The position numbers and the translations under genes were made by a program. From Capnocytophaga canis (GTDB lineage: Bacteria > Bacteroidota > Bacteroidia > Flavobacteriales > Flavobacteriaceae), in contig NZ_CDOI01000001.1 in NCBI RefSeq assembly GCF_000827555.1, positions 1-64,000 of the forward strand: 64,000 nucleotides of DNA, read 5' to 3'. Below, one piece after another: positions 8,619 to 16,816 of this stretch (position 1 is the first letter of the stretch; every line of letters begins with the position of its first letter). The notes beneath the pieces were generated by a model. That model saw only the letters and a list, made by a program, of their open reading frames with translations. It made no database searches and had not been told where the DNA came from.

Positions 8619-10313
8619 ATGGATTGGATAGTAAATCTATTTTCAAATCACGAAAGTGTGGCATATACAGTCATTGTTTACAGTTTTGTGATAGCCTTAG
8701 GGGTAGCCTTAGGGAAGGTTCGTATTTGGGGAATTTCATTCGGAATTGCTTGTGTGCTTTTCGCAGGAATTGGAGTGGCTCATTTTGGTTTTACTGTTGA
8801 TGGACACATCCAGCACTTTATCAAGGAGTTTGGTCTGATTTTGTTCGTTTACACCATTGGGTTGCAGGTTGGTCCTGGTTTTTTTGCTTCTTTTCAACAA
8901 GGAGGTTTAAAACTTAATAGTTTAGCAATACTCTCAGTTCTCACATGTGTGCTGACAGTGATAGTGTTGTTTTATGCTACTGATACTAGCATGGCTGATC
9001 TTGTGGGGATTATGTCAGGAGCAGTGACTAACACACCAGGTCTGGGAGCCGCTCAACAAGCTATTGTAGACATTTTCAGAGCAGAAGGTCAATCACAAGA
9101 GACTATCAACGGAGCATTATCCAACGTTTCTAACGGATACGCAGTGGCATATCCATTTGGAGTATTAGGTATTATTTTAGTGATGATGATTCTCAAGTCA
9201 GCCCTGAAAGTGAATTTAGATGCCGAGAAACGACTGAATCAATGGAAAGTTAATAAAAACAACTCAAGTGTTGATAAAGTAGCTGTTCGTGTCGAAAATC
9301 CAGTGTTATTTGAAAAACACGTAGCAATTATAAAAGAAACTTTAGGAATGGACTTCGTTATTTCACGCGTTTATCATACAGGTAAAATACATATGGTGGA
9401 TAAGGATACCATCTTAAAGCAGGGAGATATATTACTTTTGGTGGCGAATCCAAAAGATTTTGATAAATTGTCAACTCTTATAGGAAAGAAAGAAAGTATA
9501 GCTCTGTTTGAAGGAGAGGCAAATGACATTGTTTCACGCCGAATGAATGTTACTAACAAACTGGCATATTCGAAAAAATTAGGAGAGATTAACGTACGTG
9601 AACAGTATGGCGTAACCGTAAGTCGTGTATATCGTGCGGGGATTGAATTTGTTCCTACCAAAGACACTAAATTACAATTTGGGGATGCTATCACTGTGGT
9701 TGGAGATGAAGAGCATATCAAATTGGTTGAAAAAGTATTCGGAAATTCTAAAAAACGTATGCAACATCCACACATAGCGGAGCTTTTTTTTGGTATTGTT
9801 CTTGGGGTTATTTTAGGGTCTATTCCGATTGCTATTCCAGGAATGTCGTCGCCTGTGAAGCTTGGTTTGGCAGGAGGGCCACTTATTGTTGCCATTTTAA
9901 TAAGCCGTTACGGAGGTCGCTTCTCGGTTACACACTATGTGTCGCATAGTGCTAATTTGATGGTTAGAGAGATTGGAATAGTATTGTTTTTAGCCAGTGT
10001 AGGCTTAGGAGCAGGGCAAAATTTCATTAAAACCCTATCAGAAGGGGCAGGTTTGCAATGGATGTTGATGGGAGTTGCTATCACTTTGGTGCCACTTATT
10101 GTGGTAGCGTTGGTAGCTCGTTTTTACTATAAATTGAACTTTTTAGAAATCTGTGGACTACTATCTGGGTCGCAAACCGATCCTCCTGCTTTGGCATTTG
10201 CCCATGACGTAACAGGATCCGATGCTCCAGCGGTTACGTATGCTGCTGTTTATCCACTCACAACCTTTATGCGAATTATGGTAGCACAGCTACTCATAGT
10301 GATGTTTTTGTAG
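8619..10313 (+). CDS. Putative transporter, AspT/YidE/YbjL family with RCK_C domains
   Basis: 564 residues from the ATG at 8619. A first membrane block (about residues 10-190, ~5-6 spans) is followed by two soluble TrkA-C/RCK_C-like domains (about 205-380), then a second membrane block to the C-terminus. Each membrane half carries a related motif (SGAVTNTPGLGAAQQ and SGSQTDPPALAFAHD), the internal duplication typical of the aspartate:alanine antiporter family. YidE-like members are uncharacterised inner-membrane transporters, probably of organic anions. The RCK_C domains suggest ligand gating. It is a monocistron with its own promoter and a hairpin downstream. The substrate is unknown. Confidence 0.88.
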   Translation: MDWIVNLFSNHESVAYTVIVYSFVIALGVALGKVRIWGISFGIACVLFAGIGVAHFGFTVDGHIQHFIKEFGLILFVYTIGLQVGPGFFASFQQGGLKLNSLAILSVLTCVLTVIVLFYATDTSMADLVGIMSGAVTNTPGLGAAQQAIVDIFRAEGQSQETINGALSNVSNGYAVAYPFGVLGIILVMMILKSALKVNLDAEKRLNQWKVNKNNSSVDKVAVRVENPVLFEKHVAIIKETLGMDFVISRVYHTGKIHMVDKDTILKQGDILLLVANPKDFDKLSTLIGKKESIALFEGEANDIVSRRMNVTNKLAYSKKLGEINVREQYGVTVSRVYRAGIEFVPTKDTKLQFGDAITVVGDEEHIKLVEKVFGNSKKRMQHPHIAELFFGIVLGVILGSIPIAIPGMSSPVKLGLAGGPLIVAILISRYGGRFSVTHYVSHSANLMVREIGIVLFLASVGLGAGQNFIKTLSEGAGLQWMLMGVAITLVPLIVVALVARFYYKLNFLEICGLLSGSQTDPPALAFAHDVTGSDAPAVTYAAVYPLTTFMRIMVAQLLIVMFL

Positions 10314-10333
10314 TTAATAAATTTTTATAAATT

Positions 10334-10451
10334 AGACTGTCCTAAGATGTCATTTCCAATCCCCAATAACTTTGAATGAGGGGTTCCTCCTCTTCAGGGA
10401 TTTGGAATAAAAGTTTTCAAAAAGAAACATACATCTTAGGGCAGTCTCTTT
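10334..10451 (+). terminator. Long hairpin / probable terminator between transporter and flippase genes
   Basis: Outer arms at 10334-10350 and 10431-10447 pair at 16 of 17 positions (AGACTGTCCTAAGATGT against its complement). They are followed by CTTTTA. Inner partly complementary segments around 10353-10363 and 10398-10407 extend the structure. The long loop is unusual for a simple terminator. The outer arm begins AGACTGTC, like other hairpins in this window. Confidence 0.5.
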
Positions 10452-10469
10452 TATTTCCTGAAAAAATAT

Positions 10470-10477
10470 TACTTTTG
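10470..10477 (+). promoter_or_regulatory. -7 box of the second flippase gene
   Basis: TACTTTTG matches TAnnTTTG exactly and lies 18 bases before the ATG at 10496. The -33 region is not clear. It argues against starting the gene at the in-frame ATG at 10376, which lies inside the upstream hairpin. Confidence 0.5.
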
Positions 10478-10495
10478 TACCATAATTTATTTAAA

Positions 10496-11968
10496 ATGGG
10501 TATTGTATTTCGCCAATCGTTAAAGAATATTTTAACTACTTATCTGGGTTTCGGATTTGGAGCAGTAAATACCTTATTTTTATTTGTTTACTTCCTTTCG
10601 AAAGAAGAATATGGATTGGTTAGCTATATAACTTCCACAGCTACAATACTTTCTCCACTGATTGCTTTTGGAGTACACAACACTTTCATTCGATATTATT
10701 TTTCCTATGCCGATTCTAAAGAATTATCGAAGTTCAATACAATGTTGTTCGTTTTACCACTTTTGATAATTTTTCCGTTGGGTTTGATAGGTGTTTTTAC
10801 TTATGAGCATATGGTACAATGGCTTTCAGGTGAAAATGAGGTTGTGAGGGATTACGTCTTTTTGATTTTCATTACAGCCATTGCTATGGGCTATTTCGAG
10901 ATTTTCTATTCGTGGGCAAGAGTACAACTCAAAACTGTCTTTGGAAATTTTTTGAAAGAGGTTTTTCATCGTATTTGCATTACTTTATTGTTGTTAGGTG
11001 TTTATTATAAAGTTTTTGATTTTCACGAATTTGTGTGGGGAGTGTTTGTTGCATATGCACTTCGTACTTTGCTCATGCTAATATCTTCCTTTTCCATAAA
11101 GCTACCCACATTTAGCTGGGGGCTTCCGAAAAATAAGCGAGAAATTTTTTATTACAGTCTGTTTATAGTTGTTTCGGGATCGGTAGCAAACCTACTGATG
11201 GATATTGATAAGTTTATGATTAATCAATATTTACCCATTTCTGAGATAGCAATTTACAACGTAGCTATATTTACAGCTACAGTTATTGCTATTCCTTATA
11301 GATCAATGTATCAGGTGGTTAGTCCTCTTGTAGCTAAGTTTATCAGCACTAATCAGACAGTTGGGTTGCATGAACTTTATAAAAAAAGTACTATTAACAT
11401 TTATTTGGTAAGCATAATCGTTTTTGTCTTAATTATCGTCAACGCAAACCAATTTTACAATCTACTACCCGATAAAGAATACGCATTAGGAATTAAGGTT
11501 TTGGTTTTTATTTCATTAGTAAAACTTTCGGATTCTTTGGTAGGGGTTAACAATGCTATCTTATTCAATTCTAAATATTATAGGATAGTCCTTTATCTTG
11601 GTATATTGTTGATTATATGTACAATAGTATTAAATATGTGGCTCATTCCATTATATGGGATTGATGGAGCTGGATTATCAACCTTATGTGCTTTTTTGAT
11701 TTATAATGCTCTGAAAATCAGTTTTGTTTATCGAAAATTTCACTTGTCTCCTTTTTTTAAAGAAACTCAAAGAATAACCATATTCGGAGTTGTATCAACT
11801 TTAATTTTCTACTTTTGGGATTTTTCCATTTCACCCTTATCGAATATCGTTTTAAAATCCATAATACTTCTGATTTTCAGTTGTTTTGTTTTGATAAGAT
11901 ACAAACTTTCAGAAGAAGCCATAATATTGATTAAGCAAATAGGCAGTATGAAAAATCGAAAGAGATGA
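10496..11968 (+). CDS. Polysaccharide biosynthesis / oligosaccharide flippase protein
   Basis: 490 residues from the ATG at 10496, with roughly 12-14 hydrophobic helices. The start MGIVFRQSLKNILTTYLGF and the segment YSWARVQLKTVFGNFLKE resemble flavobacterial lipopolysaccharide-type flippases of the MOP superfamily. The role should be export of lipid-linked glycan units at the inner membrane. It converges on the cysteine desulfurase gene with only five bases between stop codons and no hairpin between them. A frame extending 40 codons upstream to 10376 runs through a hairpin and promoter and is not likely to be translated. Confidence 0.85.
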   Translation: MGIVFRQSLKNILTTYLGFGFGAVNTLFLFVYFLSKEEYGLVSYITSTATILSPLIAFGVHNTFIRYYFSYADSKELSKFNTMLFVLPLLIIFPLGLIGVFTYEHMVQWLSGENEVVRDYVFLIFITAIAMGYFEIFYSWARVQLKTVFGNFLKEVFHRICITLLLLGVYYKVFDFHEFVWGVFVAYALRTLLMLISSFSIKLPTFSWGLPKNKREIFYYSLFIVVSGSVANLLMDIDKFMINQYLPISEIAIYNVAIFTATVIAIPYRSMYQVVSPLVAKFISTNQTVGLHELYKKSTINIYLVSIIVFVLIIVNANQFYNLLPDKEYALGIKVLVFISLVKLSDSLVGVNNAILFNSKYYRIVLYLGILLIICTIVLNMWLIPLYGIDGAGLSTLCAFLIYNALKISFVYRKFHLSPFFKETQRITIFGVVSTLIFYFWDFSISPLSNIVLKSIILLIFSCFVLIRYKLSEEAIILIKQIGSMKNRKR

Positions 11969-11973
11969 CAAAG

Positions 11974-13116
11974 CTATTTTTGAATTTCTCGCAGAATATT
12001 AATGACCTTATCGACCTCATCTTTGGTGTTATATACTGAAAAAGAGAATCGTAGTGAAGGCATTTTTAGTTGTTCTTCCGATAGAAAAGCCGATAAAACA
12101 TGAGAGTTTTGTACGCTACCACTTTGACAGGCACTGCCTTTGGAACAGGCTACACCCTTCAAATCCAAAGTAAAAAGTAGGGTTACACCTTTGTCTGCTG
12201 AAAAAGGAAAGGCTACGTTTAAGATAGTGTACGAGCTACTTTCCATATTTCCCGAATTACCATTGAACTTCGCTTCGGGGAAATACTTACGAACCGATTC
12301 TATAAAGTGTTTTTTGATACTTTTAATATGTTCAGTAGAGGTTGTTAAGTTTTTATATGACTCATTTAAAGCGGTTTCCATAGCTACAATGTTATGTAAA
12401 TTTTCTGTACCACTTCGCATTCCTTTTTCTTGCTCACCACCGAAAATTAATCCTCGTAACGGGATGCCTTTTCGGACGTAAGCAAAACCAATTCCTTTGG
12501 TTCCGTGGAATTTATGAGCCGAAGCGGTGATAAAATCTATAGGAAAAGCCTTTAAGTCTAACGGAAAATGTCCAATCGATTGTACTGTATCAGAATGAAA
12601 ATAAGCGTTGTAAGTTTTGCAGAGTTCTCCCACTTTGGTAATTGGCAACATATTCCCAATCTCATTATTCACATGCATTAAACTTACTAAAACTTTTTGA
12701 TTTTCAGTTCTTTGTAGTAAATATTCTAAATCGTGTAAATCTACATCTCCTACTTCGGACAACTGAACGTACAGAATGTCGATACCGTATTCTCTTTGTA
12801 AATGCTCAACGCAATGTAATACAGCGTGGTGTTCAATTTTTGAAGTAATGATGGTTTTTACCCCCAAATCACGTACTGCACTTCTGAGAATCATGTTGTT
12901 AGCTTCTGTGCCTCCAGAAGTGAAAATCAACTCAGAAGCATTTACGTTTAACCATTTAGCGATGTTTTTCCGTGCGTTTTCAATGAGTGATTTTGCTGAA
13001 CGTCCCAGACTGTGGGTCGATGACGGATTTCCGTAGTGTGAAGTGAGTGTTTGTTGAATCTTTTCAACTACTTCGGGAAAAGGACGGGTTGTAGAAGCGT
13101 TGTCGAAGTAAATCAT
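11974..13116 (-). CDS. Cysteine desulfurase (NifS/IscS family)
   Basis: A 380-residue cytosolic PLP enzyme of class V aminotransferase fold. The substrate and cofactor region includes TSGGTEANN (~66-74). The Schiff-base lysine is Lys202 in ASAHKFHGTKG, GGEQEKGMRSGTEN follows at ~227-240, and the catalytic-loop cysteine lies in CSKGSACQSG (Cys330, with Cys324 nearby). The enzyme removes sulfur from cysteine to form a persulfide for Fe-S clusters or tRNA thiolation. No isc or suf partners are nearby, so it is not called iscS or sufS. The sequence starts exactly at the conserved YFDNASTT strand, which supports the ATG. Confidence 0.93.
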   Translation of the reverse strand: MIYFDNASTTRPFPEVVEKIQQTLTSHYGNPSSTHSLGRSAKSLIENARKNIAKWLNVNASELIFTSGGTEANNMILRSAVRDLGVKTIITSKIEHHAVLHCVEHLQREYGIDILYVQLSEVGDVDLHDLEYLLQRTENQKVLVSLMHVNNEIGNMLPITKVGELCKTYNAYFHSDTVQSIGHFPLDLKAFPIDFITASAHKFHGTKGIGFAYVRKGIPLRGLIFGGEQEKGMRSGTENLHNIVAMETALNESYKNLTTSTEHIKSIKKHFIESVRKYFPEAKFNGNSGNMESSSYTILNVAFPFSADKGVTLLFTLDLKGVACSKGSACQSGSVQNSHVLSAFLSEEQLKMPSLRFSFSVYNTKDEVDKVINILREIQK

Positions 13117-13155
13117 TTCGGTTGATGTTTCATTCGGAAATAGAATATTTAAAAA

Positions 13156-13323
13156 GAGACTGTTCCAAAATTCAAGTATTCGTTTAACTAAGGATTATTA
13201 TTTAACTCAAAGTTATGTGATAAAGTAGTTAAATACAAAAAAACTGACTATAAATAGATGTTTTTTATTAGTTTGATTTATTCCTTTAATCTTAACAATA
13301 AAATTCAATTCTGCAACAGTCTC
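13156..13323. repeat. 168-bp element bounded by imperfect terminal inverted repeats
   Basis: The left end GAGACTGTTCCAAAATTCAA and the complement of the right end GAGACTGTTGCAGAATTGAA agree at 17 of 20 positions, with the outer nine bases perfect. The ends are flanked by AAAAA and ATTTT. The left end is almost the same as the left arm of the terminator at 62020. The interior has no open frame. It lies in the 257-base gap between the agmatinase and desulfurase genes. It may be a short non-autonomous element or a terminator hairpin split by inserted DNA. Confidence 0.5.
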
Positions 13324-13373
13324 ATTTTATAGATTTTTTTTTAAAAACTAAATAGAGAAATATTTGTGAAAAA

Positions 13374-14237
13374 TTATTTTTTACGACTGTATTTCATGTT
13401 GTATGCCAACATTTTATAGTATAATTTTGCTGCTAAAAACGCCGTTGGTTTTGCCATAGGGCTATCCATAAGTTCTACAATGTCGAAAGCAACAACGTTA
13501 CATTTCTTGAAAACTTTACGGAGTAATTTTAAGGTTGGATACCATTGTAATCCACCTGGTTCTGGGGTTCCAGTTGAAGGTGCTATGGCAGGGTCAAAAG
13601 CGTCCAAGTCAATTGTAATGTATACATTTCCAGATACTTTATCTAGTACATCATCAATCCATTTTTTGTTTTTAGCGATTTCGTGAGCAAAGAAAACACG
13701 CCCTTTTGGGAGGTATTTTTTTTCTTCAGCGTCCATAGAGCGGATACCCACCTGTACGAGTTTATGTTTTTCGTTTGCTTCAAATACAGCACAAGCATGG
13801 TTCGATGTAGACCCGTGAAATTCAGGGCGTAGGTCGGTGTGAGCATCTAACTGTAAAACAGTTAATTTCTCGTACTTCTCACCTACAGCACGAATCGCCC
13901 CAATAGATACTGAATGCTCTCCCCCGAAAAGCGTAAACAATTTATCGTCGTGTTTCAGCAATTCTTTAGTCTTTTGATATACGGCTTCGGTCATTGCCTC
14001 AGGTGAACTGTTTTCTGATACTTCACCTGCCAGATATACTCCTTGCAGGAAGGGCTCAGAGTCGGTTTCAATGTCATAAAGTTCCATGTTTTCGGAAGCA
14101 TTCAAGAAAAGCTCAGGCCCTTTATCGGCACCTTTTCCCCACGTGGATGTTCCATCATAAGGAACGGTTACTAACATTACCTTTGAGTTTTCAAAAGTAG
14201 CATTTTCATCTGGAATTCCAGCGTATGTTCTACACAT
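13374..14237 (-). CDS. speB: Agmatinase / arginase-family ureohydrolase
   Basis: A 287-residue ureohydrolase-fold enzyme. All metal ligand motifs are present: GGEHSV (His108), DAHTD (131-135) and IDLDAFDP (Asp210, Asp212), which bind the binuclear manganese centre. TGTPEPGG after the third motif is typical of agmatinases. The reaction would be agmatine to putrescine plus urea in the cytosol. The expected partner, arginine decarboxylase, is not within the window. In Flavobacteriaceae this gene usually travels with it, so speB is likely, but a guanidinobutyrase- or arginase-like specificity cannot be excluded. Confidence 0.88.
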   Translation of the reverse strand: MCRTYAGIPDENATFENSKVMLVTVPYDGTSTWGKGADKGPELFLNASENMELYDIETDSEPFLQGVYLAGEVSENSSPEAMTEAVYQKTKELLKHDDKLFTLFGGEHSVSIGAIRAVGEKYEKLTVLQLDAHTDLRPEFHGSTSNHACAVFEANEKHKLVQVGIRSMDAEEKKYLPKGRVFFAHEIAKNKKWIDDVLDKVSGNVYITIDLDAFDPAIAPSTGTPEPGGLQWYPTLKLLRKVFKKCNVVAFDIVELMDSPMAKPTAFLAAKLYYKMLAYNMKYSRKK

Positions 14238-14424
14238 AATATATTCTTTTTTAGATGTTTATCGTTGTTATCATATTTTGAGCAACAACTCATACAATAT
14301 GTTATTGTCTAATGAAAGTTGATATGTCAAAATTTTTGGCAAACTTACGTATTTTTTTTGTTTTATATTTATCTATATGATATTTTTTATATCTTTACAA
14401 ATTTAATATTAGAAACATCAAGTT

Positions 14425-14835
14425 ATGGATAAAGAAGTACTACAAAAAATATGGAGTGAATTGCCTGAAAATGAGCTTATTTCTTATTTAGGCATAGAGC
14501 CTGTTGAATTTGGGAAGGATTTTATTACTTTGAAAATGCCCGTAACTTCCAGAGTTACACAAATTGATGGTATTTTACACGGAGGAATCACCTTTGCATT
14601 AGCCGAAACCGTTGGCAGTGTGGGAGCTTACGTACTTTATCGAAAGCAAGGAGAAAGTATTCGAGGGATTGAACTAAGTGGTAATCATCTGCGGGCAGGT
14701 AAAGTAGGAGATACTATTTTTGCCAAAGCTACCTGCATTCATAATGGAGGAACTTTGCAATTATGGGATATAAAAGCCACCAATCAACATGATAAACTAA
14801 TTTCTTCATTTAAATTTACTACAATAAAAATATGA
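14425..14835 (+). CDS. Hotdog-fold thioesterase (PaaI-like; probable DHNA-CoA thioesterase)
   Basis: 136 residues with the hotdog thioesterase core: the motif HGGITFALAETVGS (about residues 52-65) supplies the catalytic acidic residue on the central helix, and GNHLRAGKVGDTI follows on the sheet. The frame overlaps the next gene, isochorismate synthase, by four bases (ATGA). That makes it most likely the 1,4-dihydroxy-2-naphthoyl-CoA thioesterase (MenI role) of menaquinone synthesis. This role is inferred from context; the family also includes general acyl-CoA thioesterases such as PaaI. Confidence 0.87.
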   Translation: MDKEVLQKIWSELPENELISYLGIEPVEFGKDFITLKMPVTSRVTQIDGILHGGITFALAETVGSVGAYVLYRKQGESIRGIELSGNHLRAGKVGDTIFAKATCIHNGGTLQLWDIKATNQHDKLISSFKFTTIKI

Positions 14836-15875
14836 TTTCCTATTCAGAAATACTAAAAAAAGCTATTTTACTACAAGAATCGGAAGTTCCTTTTGTGATA
14901 TTTAGACGTCCGAATGAAAAGCAAATAAATTTATACAATCAAATAGATAATCAAGTATATATATTTGAAGATTCATTCGCAAATGAAGGATTTGTCTTGG
15001 CTCCTTTTCAGAATATAACACATAAAAAAATACTTTTAAAATCCGAAGAAAAATATGTAGCAAATGTAGAGGATTTTCATTTTCAGTTTTCCGACCGAAA
15101 ACTTCCCTTTGACGAAGGACAGAAGCAAAATCATATCAAATTAATCAAAAAAGCTGTCCAAACCATGCAAAACAGTGAGCTTCATAAGGTAGTTTTATCA
15201 CGAAAAATAGCTGCACCTTATCATAAAAATCCTGTGGAAATATTCCAGAAAATGATAGAAAACTATCCTACGGCATTTTGCTACTTATTTTCACATCCAA
15301 AAGTGGGGGTGTGGTTGGCAGCAACACCTGAAACCTTGTTGAAATTTTCAGAAAATCAGCTGTATACCATGGCTTTAGCAGGTACACAACCTTTTAAAGA
15401 AGGAATAATTACTTGGCAACAGAAAGAACGTGAAGAACAGCAAATTGTTACGGATGACATTCTTGATAAAATAAAATTCTATACAGAAAATAAAAAAGTT
15501 AGTGAACCAAAAACAGTCAGAGCGGGAGGAGTGGTTCATTTATGTACGCACATTACAGCCGACTTACAAGCCGATAAAAACCCGTTTGATGTGGTTACTC
15601 AATTACATCCTACGCCTGCTGTTTGTGGGTTTCCGTTTGAGGCAGCACAACGGTTTATATTAGAAAATGAATCGTATGATCGCATTTTTTACACTGGTTA
15701 TTGCGGAGTAGTTGAGCAGCAGAAATTTGATTTCTACGTAAATCTACGTTGTATGCAACTTGAAGAAAATCAGGCGTATATTTATGTAGGAGGAGGCGTT
15801 TTGAAAGAATCTATTCCCGATTCAGAATGGGACGAGACCCAAAATAAAGCACAGACAATGTTCAGGATTTTATAG
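14832..15875 (+). CDS. menF: Isochorismate synthase (chorismate-binding family)
   Basis: A 347-residue chorismate-binding enzyme. The conserved C-terminal half carries ELHKVVLSRKI, the GTQPF loop, HLCTHITADL, LHPTPAVCGFP and FYTGYCGVV, which line the active site of the MenF/EntC/anthranilate synthase family. It would convert chorismate to isochorismate, the first step of menaquinone synthesis, the respiratory quinone of this family. It is shorter than the ~390-430 residues of enterobacterial homologues because its N-terminal part is reduced, which is usual in Bacteroidota. It is translationally coupled to the thioesterase gene. An EntC-type siderophore role is unlikely, since no siderophore genes are present. 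Confidence 0.9.
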   Translation: MISYSEILKKAILLQESEVPFVIFRRPNEKQINLYNQIDNQVYIFEDSFANEGFVLAPFQNITHKKILLKSEEKYVANVEDFHFQFSDRKLPFDEGQKQNHIKLIKKAVQTMQNSELHKVVLSRKIAAPYHKNPVEIFQKMIENYPTAFCYLFSHPKVGVWLAATPETLLKFSENQLYTMALAGTQPFKEGIITWQQKEREEQQIVTDDILDKIKFYTENKKVSEPKTVRAGGVVHLCTHITADLQADKNPFDVVTQLHPTPAVCGFPFEAAQRFILENESYDRIFYTGYCGVVEQQKFDFYVNLRCMQLEENQAYIYVGGGVLKESIPDSEWDETQNKAQTMFRIL

Positions 15876-15882
15876 AACTGTA

Positions 15883-15975
15883 CGAAAAATCGAATTTTTA
15901 TGATAGCTTCGTAGGTTTGATATTAGGCGTTTACGCCTTATTTTAGAAAGTAGCTATCCGAAATTCGATTTTTCG
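15883..15975. repeat. 93-bp nested palindrome
   Basis: There are three concentric inverted repeats. The outer arms CGAAAAATCGAATTT (15883-15897 and 15961-15975) are perfect over 15 bp. The middle arms are GATAGCT / AGCTATC (15902-15908 and 15952-15958). The inner hairpin is AGGCG-TTTA-CGCCT (15925-15938). The element starts eight bases after the menF stop. No T run follows, so it looks like a mobile palindromic repeat or a large RNA hairpin rather than a simple terminator. Confidence 0.6.
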
Positions 15976-15984
15976 AACAAATGT

Positions 15985-16013
15985 GCGACCAGCTTAAGTT
16001 TATAGCTGGTCGC
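15985..16013. terminator. Hairpin between converging genes, probable bidirectional terminator
   Basis: The perfect 10-bp arms GCGACCAGCT (15985-15994) and AGCTGGTCGC (16004-16013) enclose a 9-base loop. It lies between menF (plus) and the thioredoxin-fold gene (minus). The following TTGTTGTT is only a weak T tract. Confidence 0.55.
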
Positions 16014-16046
16014 TTGTTGTTAAATCTTCATATTTCTGTTTTTGAT

Positions 16047-16649
16047 TTAAATTTCAGAAAGGATCTTCACGAAATCATCAATGATATTGTTTCCTTTGTC
16101 TTGGTTGTACCATTTTTGTAGGTTTTCCTTAAACTCAGCATCCAATGCTCCATGTTTTGCCTTGTAATCTTCTACCATTTTTGTAGCCTCAGAAGGTCTG
16201 GATCCCCAGTGTGTTAATACGTTGTTTTCTAAATCCAGGACTACCGCTATTGGAATTGCTTTTCCTCCATTGGTTAAAAATAGATTCATCAACTCTTCAT
16301 TATCATCCCTAAAAACGAGTTTTAGCATGATTTTAGGATTCAATTCTGAAATTTTGTTGATAACAGGAATGATTTGAGCCGCATCGCCACACCAAAATTC
16401 AGTTATTACTAACAAGGTTATTTGTTTGTCGTAGTTTTTGAAAAACGTAGCCTTTTCTTCTGGGATTACAATTGTTTTGTCCAATCGTTTGTAGCGACTT
16501 TCGTTCACTGTGCTGTGTTTTATATACTCTTCGCTCTGGTTGGCACCACTGGTTCGCTTTTCATTGACGTATTGTTGATGTAGGCTTCGATATGTCGGAT
16601 ACGTAATACTGTTTAGTAAACTTTGTTCGATAATTTGTTTTGTATTCAT
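16047..16649 (-). CDS. Thioredoxin-fold protein with single active-site cysteine
   Basis: 200 residues. The C-terminal two thirds match the thioredoxin-like family found in Bacillota and Bacteroidota (Thioredoxin_9 type): ITLLVITEFWCGDAAQ at ~77-92, then a cis-proline-like GGKAIPIAVVLD at ~127-138. The usual CxxC is replaced by CGDA (Cys87), so disulfide exchange by a two-cysteine mechanism is not possible. The role may be a monothiol reductase or a binding protein. No signal peptide is visible, so it is probably cytosolic. It is a single gene between a converging neighbour and DUF445. The physiological role is unknown. Confidence 0.8.
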   Translation of the reverse strand: MNTKQIIEQSLLNSITYPTYRSLHQQYVNEKRTSGANQSEEYIKHSTVNESRYKRLDKTIVIPEEKATFFKNYDKQITLLVITEFWCGDAAQIIPVINKISELNPKIMLKLVFRDDNEELMNLFLTNGGKAIPIAVVLDLENNVLTHWGSRPSEATKMVEDYKAKHGALDAEFKENLQKWYNQDKGNNIIDDFVKILSEI

Positions 16650-16816
16650 ATATACTTATTTTTTTAGAGATTCGTATTTATCAAAAACCGAATGAGTTAT
16701 TTTGTCAGTTAAGAACTATGCTTTTTACTTTTGTAAGTTTTATTTATAGAATAGATAAACATACCCATAACTCGTTTGTGAAATTATTGATTTTTAGTTT
16801 TACAACTTACTGATTT

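Noticed and set aside
10376-10495. 40-codon extension of the second flippase
   Set aside because: The segment runs through a long hairpin and a -7 box, so it is not translated; the family-like start is at 10496.
12140-12481. 113-residue frame on the plus strand inside the cysteine desulfurase gene
   Set aside because: It is a mirror of the coding strand with no signals of its own. Similar antisense frames throughout the window were left out for the same reason.
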